Assembly: GCA_037176905.1 (NCBI GenBank)
Contig: JBBBWG010029165.1
Coordinates: 1 to 54,284 of the forward strand
Reading direction: 5' to 3'
DNA: 54,284 bases
DNA from: Azolla pinnata
Taxonomy: Eukaryota > Streptophyta > Polypodiopsida > Salviniales > Salviniaceae
The notes below the pieces were generated by a model. It saw only the letters and a list, made by a program, of their open reading frames with translations, had not been told where the DNA came from and did not search any database. Below, piece after piece: positions 36,201 to 46,808 of this stretch. Each line of letters begins with the position of its first letter. The first letter of the stretch is position 1. Made by a program: the position numbers and the translations under genes.

Positions 36201-38161
36201 TGACGATGGAGATTTAAGAATCAGGTTTGCATACGTACACGTTCTTGTGCATGCATGTTTTTATGCACTGCTATTATCGAACACTATTTAATGGTATCAC
36301 TCAAGCAAGCATTCTTGTTTATATTCAAATTTGCTGTTCTATTCATACCCATCCACTAGTCTTGTGTCTTCAGCGTGCGGCAGCTACACATGTTCATATC
36401 TGAAAGCAGTGCTAGTGACCTTCCACTACAAGCGCTAAACTATGTCACAGGGGAATGCAATTATGGAGGAAGAGTCACAGGTGACTGAGAACCACACAAA
36501 TTCCTCCTTGATGATAAGTTTTACGTTTTGAAGTTGTTTCCCAAAGAATTTCTTAGATTGTCAAGCACGAAATTCTTTTTGTTTATGTAGATGACAAAGA
36601 TCGGCTCTTGCTTAATGCCTTGCTGAAGCGTTTCTATTGTAAGGATATGCTTCTAGTTGGCTACAAGCTCACAGAATCAGGAGAGTACGTTACACCACCG
36701 GCAGGCGATCTAAAATCCTACCTGTCCCATATTGAGAAGTTCCCGCTGATCCCAATGCCAGAGGCTTTTGGTTTACATGCTAATGCAGATATCACAAAGG
36801 ACTTGAATGAAACAAGTCTTTTACTGAAATCTATGCTTCGAGCAACGATGGGGTCAGGTGGAGGTGGCTCAAGTGACCAGAAGGCCTCGAATACGATCGC
36901 TGAACTCGTTCGAAACCTCATAAAAACATTACCTCCCAACTTTGATATCGAAGCATGTGAGAGGAAATACCCGATCCTGTACGAGGAAAGCATGCATTCA
37001 GTCCTTAGCCAAGAGATGGCACGTTTCAACAAACTCCTGGATCGGTATGCTTTTGTGTATTATTGAGTTCTTCATAGCTTTCCATTTTGTAAATTTGTTG
37101 TGCAGGAGGGGCCATTGGTAATGATGAAATGCCAATACCTAAAACGAAGGAAATATGGATTTTTTTTTCCAGCATTAGAGTAACATTGAAAAACATGGAG
37201 AAGGCGATACGAGGGGTTGTTGTCATGTCAGCCGAATTAGAGAAGGCATATCACAGCATAGCGATCAACCAGGTACATCTTACATCTTGTAAAGCTCATC
37301 TGTAGATGATATAAAGCTCAATCCTTCTATTCTACTTATAGAGAAATTCCATATATACTATTTCATTCCTCAACATTCTTGTCTCTTTTCGTGAATTGGA
37401 CATTTTTTACCTATATCAGACATGTATTAGTAGTGATTGCAGCACACAGACAACAATCATGCTACCCATATCCTCCTACCGATTTCATAATGCATCGATG
37501 CGATTCAACAGTGTCAATTCTTCCAAAATTTATAAAAATTGTAGATAAAAAACATGTACATAATGCGCAAATGTGTATGCAGGTACCAGAATTGTGGAAG
37601 AAAGTCTCATACCCATCCCTAAAACCTCTCTCTGGGTACTTCAAGGACCTACTAGAAAGGATCAAAATGCTGCAAGGCTGGTATGAGAACGGACCGCCGG
37701 TGGTACACTGGATAAGCGGCTTCTTCTTTGCGCAGTCATTCATGACGGCATCGCTGCAAAACTACGCTCGGAAGAACAAGCTCGCCATCGACACGCTGGC
37801 GTTCGACTTCCAAGTCCTTGACAAGGAACCGTCGGTGGCCCCAGAGGAGGGCGTGTATATACGGGGCTTGTTCTTGGAAGGATGCGCATGGGATCCCACG
37901 AGAAAGTCCTTGTGCGAATCGGAGCCTAAAGTCATACATGTATCTGCCCCAATCATCTGGTTGAAGCCTTGCCTTATCTCTAGGCTCCGATCTTATCCGC
38001 ATTACAACTGTCCAGTATACCGGACTGCTGAGAGGCGCGGGGTCCTAGCCACTACTGGGCATTCCACCAACTTCCTCATGAAGATTCGAATGCCCTCCAA
38101 CGAACCGGAAAGCCATTGGATACAACGAGGTGTCGCGATGATCTGCTCTCTCAGTGAGTAA
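12217..38161 (+). CDS. Axonemal dynein heavy chain, single-headed inner arm (DNAH3/7/12 type), 41 exons
   Basis: ATP-driven microtubule motor of the inner dynein arm of the sperm flagellum. Exons: 12217-13198, 13483-13913, 15360-15716, 16186-16398, 16474-16625, 17596-17800, 17931-18335, 19988-20242, 20334-20486, 20667-20927, 21101-21364, 21460-21711, 21884-22474, 23120-23278, 23535-23765, 24455-24958, 25039-25311, 25392-26327, 26414-26611, 26887-27099, 27870-28117, 28262-28553, 28634-28804, 29147-29383, 30491-30589, 30665-30772, 30865-31008, 31169-31897, 31992-32173, 32735-32945, 33032-33214, 33664-33909, 34050-34199, 34382-35168, 35294-35389, 35734-35888, 35986-36224, 36374-36480, 36591-37044, 37179-37272, 37583-38161. 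All are in phase; 4181 aa. Walker A motifs: AAA1 GPAGTGKT (about 1492), AAA2 GQPFSGKT (1773), AAA3 GPTGTGKT (2134), AAA4 GVGGSGRQ (2502). AAA1 Walker B is CFDEFN (1542). Exon 28 holds most of the stalk and microtubule-binding domain. The C-terminal domain ends HWIQRGVAM. The first about 230 residues are low-complexity. An in-frame stop at 12202 supports the start; ATG 12271 is an alternative. Confidence 0.95.
13914..15359 (+). other. Dynein intron 2
   Basis: A 1446-bp AT-rich intron between phase-0 exons with donor GTATAG and acceptor TATGCAG. No coding sequence, structured RNA or repeat is apparent inside it. Confidence 0.7.
17296..17355. repeat. Short tandem duplication in dynein intron 5
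   Basis: Two adjacent copies of a roughly 33-bp unit containing ACATTTTGGGGCA(T/C)GATTC lie in the 970-bp intron between exons 5 and 6. No function is suggested. Confidence 0.75.
18336..19987 (+). other. Dynein intron 7, the longest intron
   Basis: A 1652-bp intron. It is less AT-rich than the other introns between about 18900 and 19750. That might mark an old insertion, but no terminal repeats, coding domain or target duplication was found. Confidence 0.6.
23294..23448. repeat. Direct duplication in dynein intron 14
   Basis: A 51-bp segment beginning TTATTTATCGAGAATTATG occurs at 23294-23344 and again at 23398-23448 with one mismatch, giving a 104-bp period. Both copies lie inside the intron between exons 14 and 15. 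The high identity suggests a recent event. Confidence 0.9.
29591..30138. mobile_element. Inverted-repeat-bounded insertion in dynein intron 24 (non-autonomous DNA element candidate)
   Basis: A 31-bp arm at 29603-29633, starting CTGGTAAATAACATGGAT, is the reverse complement of 30108-30138 with 29 of 31 positions matching; the arms enclose about 470 bp. The left arm also lies within a second, perfect 15-bp inverted repeat (29591-29605 and 29636-29650) that would form a hairpin. No transposase sequence is present. The 1107-bp intron is among the longest of the gene. A MITE-like element is the simplest reading. Target-site duplication and superfamily could not be settled. Confidence 0.5.
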
Positions 38162-39925
38162 GGCTTTAGTTCGGTGTGTTCACGAGGTGAGCGGGTTATG
38201 TATGTATACATGTTGAGCGGGTTTTCACAAGGGTATAATGACAAGAATTCAGGTACCTCTAGCTTCTAGAAATGTATCTTTCCACACCACCACAGTGTAA
38301 AGTAAGTATATGTTCAGAGATTTTGATGATGTAAAAGCTCGCAGATGTGCCTAGTAAAACTCCAAAGTTTTTGGTGAAATATGATTTCCCTCTCTTCTCA
38401 TGTGTTCATAACGTGTAAGCATGTAAAATGCTGCAAATCCAGCCTTGTATGTGCATTTTTGTGCAAGGCCGAAAAAGAATGTTAACAGTAAACCTTCAGC
38501 ATAAATCTGGCTGTTCGGTGAGCGTGGTTATCTACATGTTCCTATGTTTTGGAACTTGGCGAAAATTAGACACATTCTTTGGAATAAATAAACCAGCTAG
38601 CATTGTTTGCTTTCTGCACAAGAGGTGCATGTGAACAGAATTGATCGAGGTTTGACATGAATAAATGAAATGATTGAGATGGTTAAGATTTGGCTATGTT
38701 TTCAAACAAAGGATGCTTGAAACAGAATTATTCAATGATTCTTTCTTTTGTGCAGGAATAAATGTATGTGTCCCATGTCCTTTGATACCTAAAATTCCTT
38801 AAGTGAATTAGTGAGTCCAGATCTGCTGAAACAAAGCTTCTCCAATCATGGGGCTGCCTCATAATCCTAGCTACAAATCGATTCTTCGCATCTTGGATCA
38901 TAGAGAAAAATGCTTGTATATATAGTTAGGCATAGGAAATTTTGGAATCTGTACATGGACTGACTGAGGATCAGTCGAGTAGTAAACCATGACCATGACC
39001 CTTGCATCAACAATCATGCATGAAAATTTGTTTCGAACCTGAAAGAAATTTCAACCAGAATTATCACCGTCACTGAACTATTCTTTACGCTTCTCGCAAA
39101 TCATATTGGATGATAGAGCATGTGACCCAAATGATAATCCACATGCATCGTGCTGTCTCAACCACTTGTCTTGTCTGAAAAAGTGTGCTCATTTGGGTAG
39201 TAACATGTGATTGAATTGATTGACAATGTTCTTTTCCACACACGGCACAAGTACAAATGCACATGCAACCAATTTCTCCACTACTGTAGCACCAAAGACA
39301 ATGATATGCCTCTTTCTTGTCAATAAAAGTAATGTTCTCTTTCATTTCAGAGAAAACAATCTGCAGTCTATACAACAGTTACCACGCTTAAAGACTCTGA
39401 GCTATTAGCAAACAATGGGGGGTGGGGGAGATATATTCTTTGGGTAGTAAGACTCTGTCTCATTTGGGTAGTGAGATGTGATTGAATTGATTGACAATGT
39501 TCTTTCCACACACGACACGAGTACAAATACACATGCAACCAATTTCTCCACTACTGTAGCACCAAAGACATGATATGCCTCTTGTCTTGTCAATAAAATA
39601 ATGTTCTCTTTCATTTCAGAGAAAACAATGTGCAGTCTATACAACAGTTACCACTCTTAAAGACTCTGAGCTATTAGCAAACAATGTGGGGTGGGGGAGA
39701 TATATTTGATTGCACCGATGTACAGGTGTATAGCAAACAATAGCGAGGAGATAATCTAACACGGGTTATCTAAGAGTGTAGCAAATCTACGGTGAAGATA
39801 TGATCAGATTATAGACAATAATGTACACATATGGAACACATCAGCCAAGCACCGGGGTAGACAGAATATCCCTTTCAATCGAATCGATGAGGATTTCACT
39901 CTGGGAGGGATGGAAGAAGAATCGA
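38162..39925. other. Convergent region between the dynein and RING-FYVE-SYLF genes
   Basis: The interval contains the dynein 3' end (AATAAA-like sites near 38584 and 38661), unique AT-rich sequence, and the tandem duplication at 39191-39706. No protein-coding gene is recognised. Similar minus-strand ORFs near 39085-39375 and 39405-39644 are simply the two repeat copies. Confidence 0.6.
39191..39706. repeat. Tandem duplication of about 245 bp
   Basis: Copy 1 (39191-39437) and copy 2 (39462-39706) are nearly identical, both running from ATTTGGGTAGT to GGGGGAGATATATT. They differ by a few substitutions and single-base indels and are offset by 271 bp. The repeat lies beyond the 3' end of the RING-FYVE-SYLF gene. 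Confidence 0.92.
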
Positions 39926-42900
39926 CTACCTGACATTGGACATCTGGAGAAGATCCGACAGTGTAGCGTATAGCGGTGCTGCTGCTTTCGGCTGTTTCAA
40001 GGAACCCAGGAGAATTTCTGAGGCATTGATCGAAGGATCCCCGTAGAACTGTACATTTGCACTGGCACGGGTCATGACAATGTTACCTTCGATAGAGCAT
40101 CCAGCAAACACACCTAACACAAATAAGTGAAACATTTTTCATCAGGGTTTATTAGCAGCAACCTATGGAACAAAAGCAAATATCTTATAACCACATGTTG
40201 GGGAACCCCAAAAGGAGATCTCCCTTATTTCCCTTTACAAGATCCCTACAATGCTCCTCTTAAATTCAGAGTGCCCATCACACCCATCTCTCCAAAGCTG
40301 GAGAGAGAGGTATTTTGAGGGTATCTCCAAAACAGTGATAGTTATGAGAATATTCAAAATGCCAATTGGGGTACTTTTACATATAAATTGCTCAACCATA
40401 TCTGCAAAAAAGATGCATAGAATATTGAGAGTTATTGAGGGTTTATGGAAGGTGGCAAACCAATGGATGTAGATCCTATTCCCTAAACCCTATGTAACAT
40501 CTGCAAAAACTGTACAGGATGAAGTTTGAGAGTTAACTGATGAATGTCAAGGTGGGAAGGGGGGTATCATGAATGATTCAAGAGAATATTACGATCAAAG
40601 AACAGCAAACAGGAAACTGCAAACATGCAAATGTACCTTTACTCATGCTATAAGTGTAGCAAGCGGCAGCTCCTCCATCTCCGGCGCGTAAATCAGCCTC
40701 CACACTCCTCCCAACTGGACCTGCAGCAACACTCACGCCCGTACCCAGAGAAACATGAACCCTTCCAGCAAAGGCCCTCACCGCTGCTTCATTGCGAAGA
40801 ATAACTATGAAGTCGGTCACCTCCGCCCCAGCCTATTTACCAAAACAGGTGAGACAAGAACTCAGAAATGATATTTTTCTATTTCAAAATTTGCAACAAC
40901 GAAAAAAAAACTGTCTTTTTTTTTTGTCTAGCACAAAAACCACTCTTAATTTGTCTAGTATTTATCCAAACAGATACGAATCTCAGGAATAACAATGCGT
41001 TATCCACGAAAAGCTGAAAATTTTGACCCTTTTCTATCGAGAGCAAGCATCCATAGCTTGCCAAGTATACCTCTTTATTTACAGAAATTTGACCCCATAA
41101 TGTAAGTCACAAAATATCCTGCCTGATTAAATATTGAATCTCTACCAGAAGAGACCTAGGTTTCCAAATATTTACCAGTAGAAACCCTAGGTTTCAAAAT
41201 ACTAACCTCATTTATTACCACTCTGGAACATGTAAACACATTTTCTAAAAGGTTTGTCATTCTTCACAACAGAAATAATCTGGTTTACATTGAAACTCCT
41301 GGGTTGAACCTAGGAGTTCTTTTCAGAATCACGGCGTTATCGGAATTAAACTACCCTTTGAAACAGCATCCATAGGGATTTCTCAGTATTCCCTTTATTT
41401 GTCTGACAAGGATTACCTGGGGCCCCCATCCGATTCCACACGAGATTATGGCTGAAGGAGGTGACCATGAGCCATCCACACGTCTGGCGAGAACCAATCC
41501 AGTACCAATCTTATATGTGACCACCGTGCCCACTTTTAGAACTGTAAAGATTGCAAGGCCTTTTGAGCTCCTCAGCACTGCATCAGGGATACCAACTTCT
41601 GCCTTCAGTTTCCCAACCTGCAAGGGAGTGAGACCGTCTATTACTTGAAGTGATGTGATATTCTTTGGGGTTGTAGCTTGTTTTGGATAATATATATCCT
41701 GAAATGGGATGCCAAGCACCTCTGCCTAATTAATAGTACTAAATCAACCATGTAGACAATTCCAGATTAATTCAAAGTCCGAATTGTCATTATATAGGGC
41801 ATTCTTATATTGCCTTGCAATGCACAAACCCTACTAACATATTGTGTGGCATGCGGATGCTCCCCCAGAAGTCAAAAATTTGTGTGCGCATTCGCCACAA
41901 TCATACTTCCACAATTGAAGGAGAATCCTCCCAAGATGGAGACTACTTCATACATATCAAAATGACAAGGCCTCCCTTAAAAATGTAATGGCCCGGATCA
42001 AGAAAACAATATCTGTAGTGATTCCCCTTATCCAATGGTATACTCACCTGTGAGAAAGCTTGAAGTGCGTTTGTTGCCTTATAAATCTCATGCTCCAGGG
42101 TTAGGCCTACTGGATTATTGATCCAAGATCGGAGACAACTTGGATCAGTTACATCATGGGTAGCCAATTGAGCAGCATTGCTTACCTGCTCAATCAGTAT
42201 GCCCTGAACCGGTGCCAGTCTCTCGTAACAACAATCACATACACGTTGTGGACTCTTCTCTCGAAATTTTACAGGCAATAAGGTTTTTTGTGCTGTACAA
42301 TAACCGCAGAAAATCCCTCCACAATATCGGCAGTGGTGTCGAGAGCACGTAATTGGATAGAAATGACTCTGGCACTGCATACATGCTTGCGTAGAGCTAT
42401 CTGGTAGCCATTGGGGGGGTTCTGATGCCAACACATATGACATTGTCTTGATATCCTCTTCCATTTGACCAGACAAAGAGAAGGAGGCATGATCAAAATC
42501 CCCATCACAGCATAAGGCATCATGTTGTGAGCTCTTCCTATAGCTTCCCTTTGGTTTGCGTGCTCCACATAGAAAAGCTATCACCTCCATGACCACCTTC
42601 CATGTAGTCAGATCAGGACCTAAAGAGATCTTCTTGAGCGAAGAATCTAGCAAGTTGCATCCTTCTGGGAAAAAATGGCCACCCTCGTAGTTATTATTGC
42701 CTTCAGATTGTTCTGAATGCCATGTAGGTGGAACTGATACTGGAATCCAAGAACCTGTTTCCTCTGGCAAAGGGCGTTCATATACGAAGCACTTTCTACA
42801 ATCGCTTTCGCTGTTCATTCCTACTCTCGATGAGTAGATATCCATTGCACCATCTACAAGATTAGCATTTCTTTCCAATGCAGAGGCGTTTTCATCCACC

Positions 42901-43747
42901 AATTCGTTGGGAGATGAATGAACCCCTATTTCTTCGGGTGCACAATCTGCATGGCTTTCTAATACAGAAGCCCTATCGAGCGTTTCTCTGATGTCTAGAT
43001 TTAAGCATATCGATGCATCAATATGGAAAGGGGTTTGACACAATTGGCATAATAGATAAGAATCGAACCTCCTTGGCACCTGCAAAATCAAACATGAAGC
43101 CAAAGCTATCTCATCAGTTATGCATAAATGAGCAGAGACACCAATAATAACTGCTTTCACTTGCAATATGCAAAAATTATGCAAAAATTACAGCATGCCC
43201 TGCTTTTTACTCCTTCGCAGCTTCAACCTTTCACTGATTCAATCTATAATTTTGGAAACATAGGCCGACCCAACAGTGAAAAATCGACGAAATGAGGAAT
43301 CTTTGTACAAAATTATCTGGTTTTCCTTCGGAGTTTGATGCATAGATAAGACATATCTGTCGATAGATATATGGATGTGGTGAAGTATGAGTATGCATCC
43401 AAATTCTATCAACGAAACGGACTTCTTATATCAAAATTTTCCCCCACTACAAATTGAATCCATGCTGACAATCCTTTTGGAACACAACTTGTTCTTGTCT
43501 CTCTTAGTAGACACAACAAAAAACACGAGGAGGAATACATCCTGATTCAAGCGAAGAGAAAGAAAGAAAAGAACCCCCGAAATTTCAAGAAAACAGAGAC
43601 CGAAGTTACCTTCTGCAAGCAATGGAGGCAACCGTCGTGCCCACAGGGTAGCGAGACCAGAAACCCCGTACAAAGCCGGCAGGTGGGTGATCTAGGGTTA
43701 GCAACGCCCGTGCAAGCAAGCGATGTCGGAGAGCTTTGATCCGCCAT
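39926..43747 (-). CDS. RING-like / FYVE / SYLF (Ysc84-like) domain protein, 5 exons
   Basis: Likely an endosomal protein. FYVE domains bind phosphatidylinositol 3-phosphate; SYLF (Ysc84/SH3YL1) domains bind phosphoinositides, and actin in yeast. Exons in transcript order: 43747-43610, 43079-42048, 41617-41417, 40832-40637, 40113-39926. All junctions are in phase; 584 aa. The FYVE domain (about 267-337) has WLPD (270-273), the basic core RHHCRYCG (293-300) and RVC (325-327). The SYLF domain spans exons 3-5 (about 391-584) with KVGTVVTYKIGTG, GPVGRSVEADLRAG and YGDP motifs. Residues 23-60 contain C23, C26, C35, H37, C40, C43, C57 and C60 in a RING-type arrangement split by intron 1. Residues 61-265 are a low-complexity linker. 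An upstream in-frame ATG at 43783 would add 12 residues. The FYVE-SYLF pairing is known in plants; the RING call is my inference. Confidence 0.9.
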
Positions 43748-43938
43748 GGCCAAAGGGATCTCGGTGGGGCCACTCCCGAGCAAGATGGGGATGATTCGTC
43801 TCAGATTTTCTGTGCGGATCGGGTCGACATCGTCCGTCGTTGCTGTTGGATCATCCCCGACTCCGTCTTCTGCTTCTTCTTCCTAATCTTCGGATTCGTC
43901 CTCGGCAAAATCATCATCAGAATCAGAATCCTCCATCG

Positions 43939-43948
43939 CTATATATAA
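43939..43948 (-). promoter_or_regulatory. TATA box candidate for the RING-FYVE-SYLF gene
   Basis: The minus strand reads TTATATATAG about 195 bp upstream of the ATG at 43747. That would leave a leader of about 160 nt, a normal arrangement. The core is nearly palindromic, so direction is not certain. Confidence 0.35.
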
Positions 43949-44633
43949 GTGCTCTGTTTTCTCCGAATTCGCCCAAAAACAGACGTCTTTTACATCTCTC
44001 TTCATATATATTTTTTCCGCTAAAAATATTCTCTATTTTCCTCTTTCTATTAATTTTCCTTTTTTTGCCCCCAATTTGTTCAATTTTCCCTTGTTAATTT
44101 TCGGCCAATTTCTTTTTCTCGTTCCTCAATTTTTTTTAAAAAAAATTAATCAAGCTGTTTTTGCTTGCTTCGCAGGAAATTTTTCGACCGACAATTCTGT
44201 GTTTTGATTAGCACTGAACTGATCGAATCGATCAGTGTTCACCGAAGAGCGGAGCTGAATTGATTCGGTTCTGAATCGATCGATCAGCTCGCCGAAGAGC
44301 TGAAGTTAATTCGGTTCTAATCAGCGCTGAATCAATCGATTGGTTCGCCAAGTAGCCGGTTGATCAATCATTTCCGAGTAGGTTTCTTCGCTGGCTGGCT
44401 GTTTTCGATCGATTTTGCAACGCAAAACGAATGGCATAATCTATTCTTGATTTCGCCAGCATTCTGTTGCTCAACAGATTCGCGATCTAGTTTAATCGGT
44501 TCTTTGATTAACCGATTTATCTGTATTAGGCATCAAAAGGTGGGTTTTTTTTTTTTTGCCCTTCTGATCTGTAGGTACAGACGTATAATTTGAGACAACT
44601 TTGACATAATTCTCATGTTTCGTTGACCTGCAG

Positions 44634-45118
44634 GTGAATCATTCGATTTCTTGCCTGATCTTCCTGGGACCCCCCTGATCTTCCTTGACCTGCTGCCATC
44701 AAAAGATTTGGTATTTGGCAATGCCCCCGAAAGATCTGAACTCAAAAATGGGCAATTAAATTCCGAATCTCTACCATCAAAAACATTGGCAGCAAAAGAG
44801 CCTTTTGCACACATAGCGACATGCATGATCGCAGCATGCGTATCCACTCTATTCGACTCCTGTTTTCGATTCGACTGTTTAGAATCGGGAAGGGACGAAT
44901 CTGCAATCGCTACTGCTTGTATGATCCGAGCAAAGATTCGTTCGACTGGAATCGAGCAGAATATGGTAGATGGAGCAATCCATCACTTGGGTACAGACCC
45001 AACAAATACTATGGTTACAAATCCATCAATCAATCAGTCAGTAGATTTGTGGACATATGCAGGTCGGTATGAGCAGGGCAAAGGTAGCTCCATAGAGACT
45101 CTGGGATCATATATGTGA
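44634..45118 (+). CDS. Possible terminal exon of an unrecognised gene
   Basis: An open frame starts right after a plausible splice acceptor (TGACCTGCAG at 44624-44633) and runs about 160 codons to a stop at 45118. Its first part, with LPDLPGTPLIFLDLLPSKDL from about 44651, looks protein-like, being rich in Leu and Pro. The later part resembles random translation. No upstream exon with an ATG was fixed; a GT donor near 44540 is one option. It could be a captured gene fragment, a non-coding transcript divergent from the FYVE gene, or chance. I do not recognise it. Confidence 0.2.
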
Positions 45119-45239
45119 TGCTAAGTGTCTGAGGTCCAATACATGCAGACGGCATCGGAATCTTGCGACGAGGATGAACGAGAAGGCTGATCAATCGGCC
45201 AATGAGCTGATTGGAGCTCTAGAATCTATGAGCAAGAGC

Positions 45240-46440
45240 CTCTGAACTAATGCTGTGTGGAGCCTTCTGATACTCTAGAGTCTTCTGGAATCTTCCGGCG
45301 AGAAGACGGATCAATTGATAGATGGGCCAAGCAAGAGCCTCTCTGATGCTCTTTGGAATCTTTTGGGTGATAAGGCAAGCCGAGCCTGGATTGACTAATG
45401 CTCTCTAGAATCTTTAGGAATCTTTTGACGAGGGCGAAGGAGAAGGTGGATCCATCGAGAGATTGACCAAACAAGAGCCTCTCTGATATTCTCTACAATC
45501 TTCTAATGCTCTCTGGAATCTTTTGGAATCTTTCGATGAGGAGGAACGAGAAGGTGGATCGACCGACGGATGGGCTGAGCAAGAGCCTCTTTGATGCTCT
45601 GGAATCTTTTAGATGATAACGCAAGCCGAGCCTGAATCGGCGGATGTTCTCTGGAATCTTTTTGGAATCTTCTGACAAGGGCAAACGAGAAGGCAAATCG
45701 ATCAATCGAGCAAGAGCCATCTCGGGGAATCTTGTGATGCTCTAGAATCTTTCAGCAAGCCGAGCCGGAACGGCTGATGCTCTCGCGAATCTTGTGATGC
45801 TCTGGAATCTTTCGGGGTGACAAGGCAAGCCGGTCTGGATCGACTGATGATGGTCTCCGAGAATCTTGCGACGGTTTGGAATCTTTCGGGCGATAAGGCA
45901 AGCCTCAGCCGACGCTCTCTGGGAATCTTGCGATGCTCTAGAATCTTTCGGGGTGATAAGGCAAAGCCGATCCGGATCGACCGATGATGCTCTTCGAGAA
46001 TCCTGCGACGCTCTGGAACGCTCTCCGGGAGTCTTGCGATGCTCTGGAATCTTCCGGGGTGATAAGGCGAGCCGATCCTGATCGACGGATCGGCGCTCTC
46101 CGGAATCTTCCGGCAGACGAGGACGAGCGAGGAGGCGGATCGGATCGGATCGACAGATGGGCCGAGCAAGAAGAGCCCTGTCTGGAATCTTGTGATGCTC
46201 TCTCTGGAATCTTGTGATGCTCTCTGGAATCTTTGATGCTCTCTCTGGAATCTTGTGATGCTCTCTCTGGAATCTTGTGATGCTCTCTTTGGAATCTTGT
46301 GATGCTCTCTCTGGAATCTTTGATGCTCTCTCTAGAATCTTGTGATGCTCTCTGAAATCTTGTGATGGAATCTTGTGATGCTCTCTCTGGAATCTTGTGA
46401 TGGAATCTTGTGATGGAATGCTCTCTGGAATCTTTGTGGA
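45240..46440. repeat. Minisatellite with GATGCTCTCTGGAATCTT core
   Basis: A long degenerate tandem array of about 20-25 bp units, TGATGCTCTCTGGAATCTTG and variants. It is most regular at 46180-46430. From 45240 to 46180 it is looser and mixed with a higher-order unit carrying GATAAGGCAAGCCGAGCC and GATCGACCGA-like parts. ORFs across it are repeat readings. It lies upstream of FAD6. Confidence 0.85.
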
Positions 46441-46808
46441 TGATAAGGCCGGTGGAGCATCAGCCAGTTGATTTATCGATTTATTTTTGCATTATTTTTA
46501 TTTCCATTTTTTTTGGTGGTTCTTCTTCTTCGTCGTCGTCTTCTTCATCTTCTTCTTCTTCGTCGCTCGCCGACTCAGAGAGACCGAGCTCTCAAGGAGC
46601 AGGAAACCCTAATCCTGCGTCCTTCCGCAGCTCTGTTTCTTTCCCTCCCCCTTTCTCTTTCTTCCCGTGCCTGCAGGAGCAAAGCAACCCAGCTCCTTGC
46701 TCATCGTCCTTCCTTGTCTTCACTTTGTTTTGTTCTGTTTTTGCTTTGTTTTGTTCCTCTGCCCTCATCCAGAAGAAGCAAGAAAGGGGGGGGGGGGGGA
46801 GAGAAGCT

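Larger units (their letters stand above)
43748..46808. other. Divergent region between the RING-FYVE-SYLF and FAD6 genes
   Basis: About 3 kb with promoters at both ends. It holds a TATA-like site near 43940 for the minus-strand gene, AT-rich sequence with T-runs (43970-44160), and AATCGATCGATCAG-type degenerate repeats (44215-44350). An unexplained ORF follows at about 44634-45118, then a long minisatellite (45240-46440) and a TTC/CGT-rich tract (46520-46565) that probably lies in the FAD6 leader. Confidence 0.6.

Noticed and set aside
39085..39644. Two similar minus-strand ORFs that might look like paralogous small proteins
   Set aside because: Their similarity is explained by the 245-bp DNA duplication. 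The frames extend beyond it on one side only and contain no family motif.
45493..46217. ORFs of 71-155 codons on both strands in the 45-46 kb region
   Set aside because: All read the GGAATCTT minisatellite and shift frame with unit-length changes.
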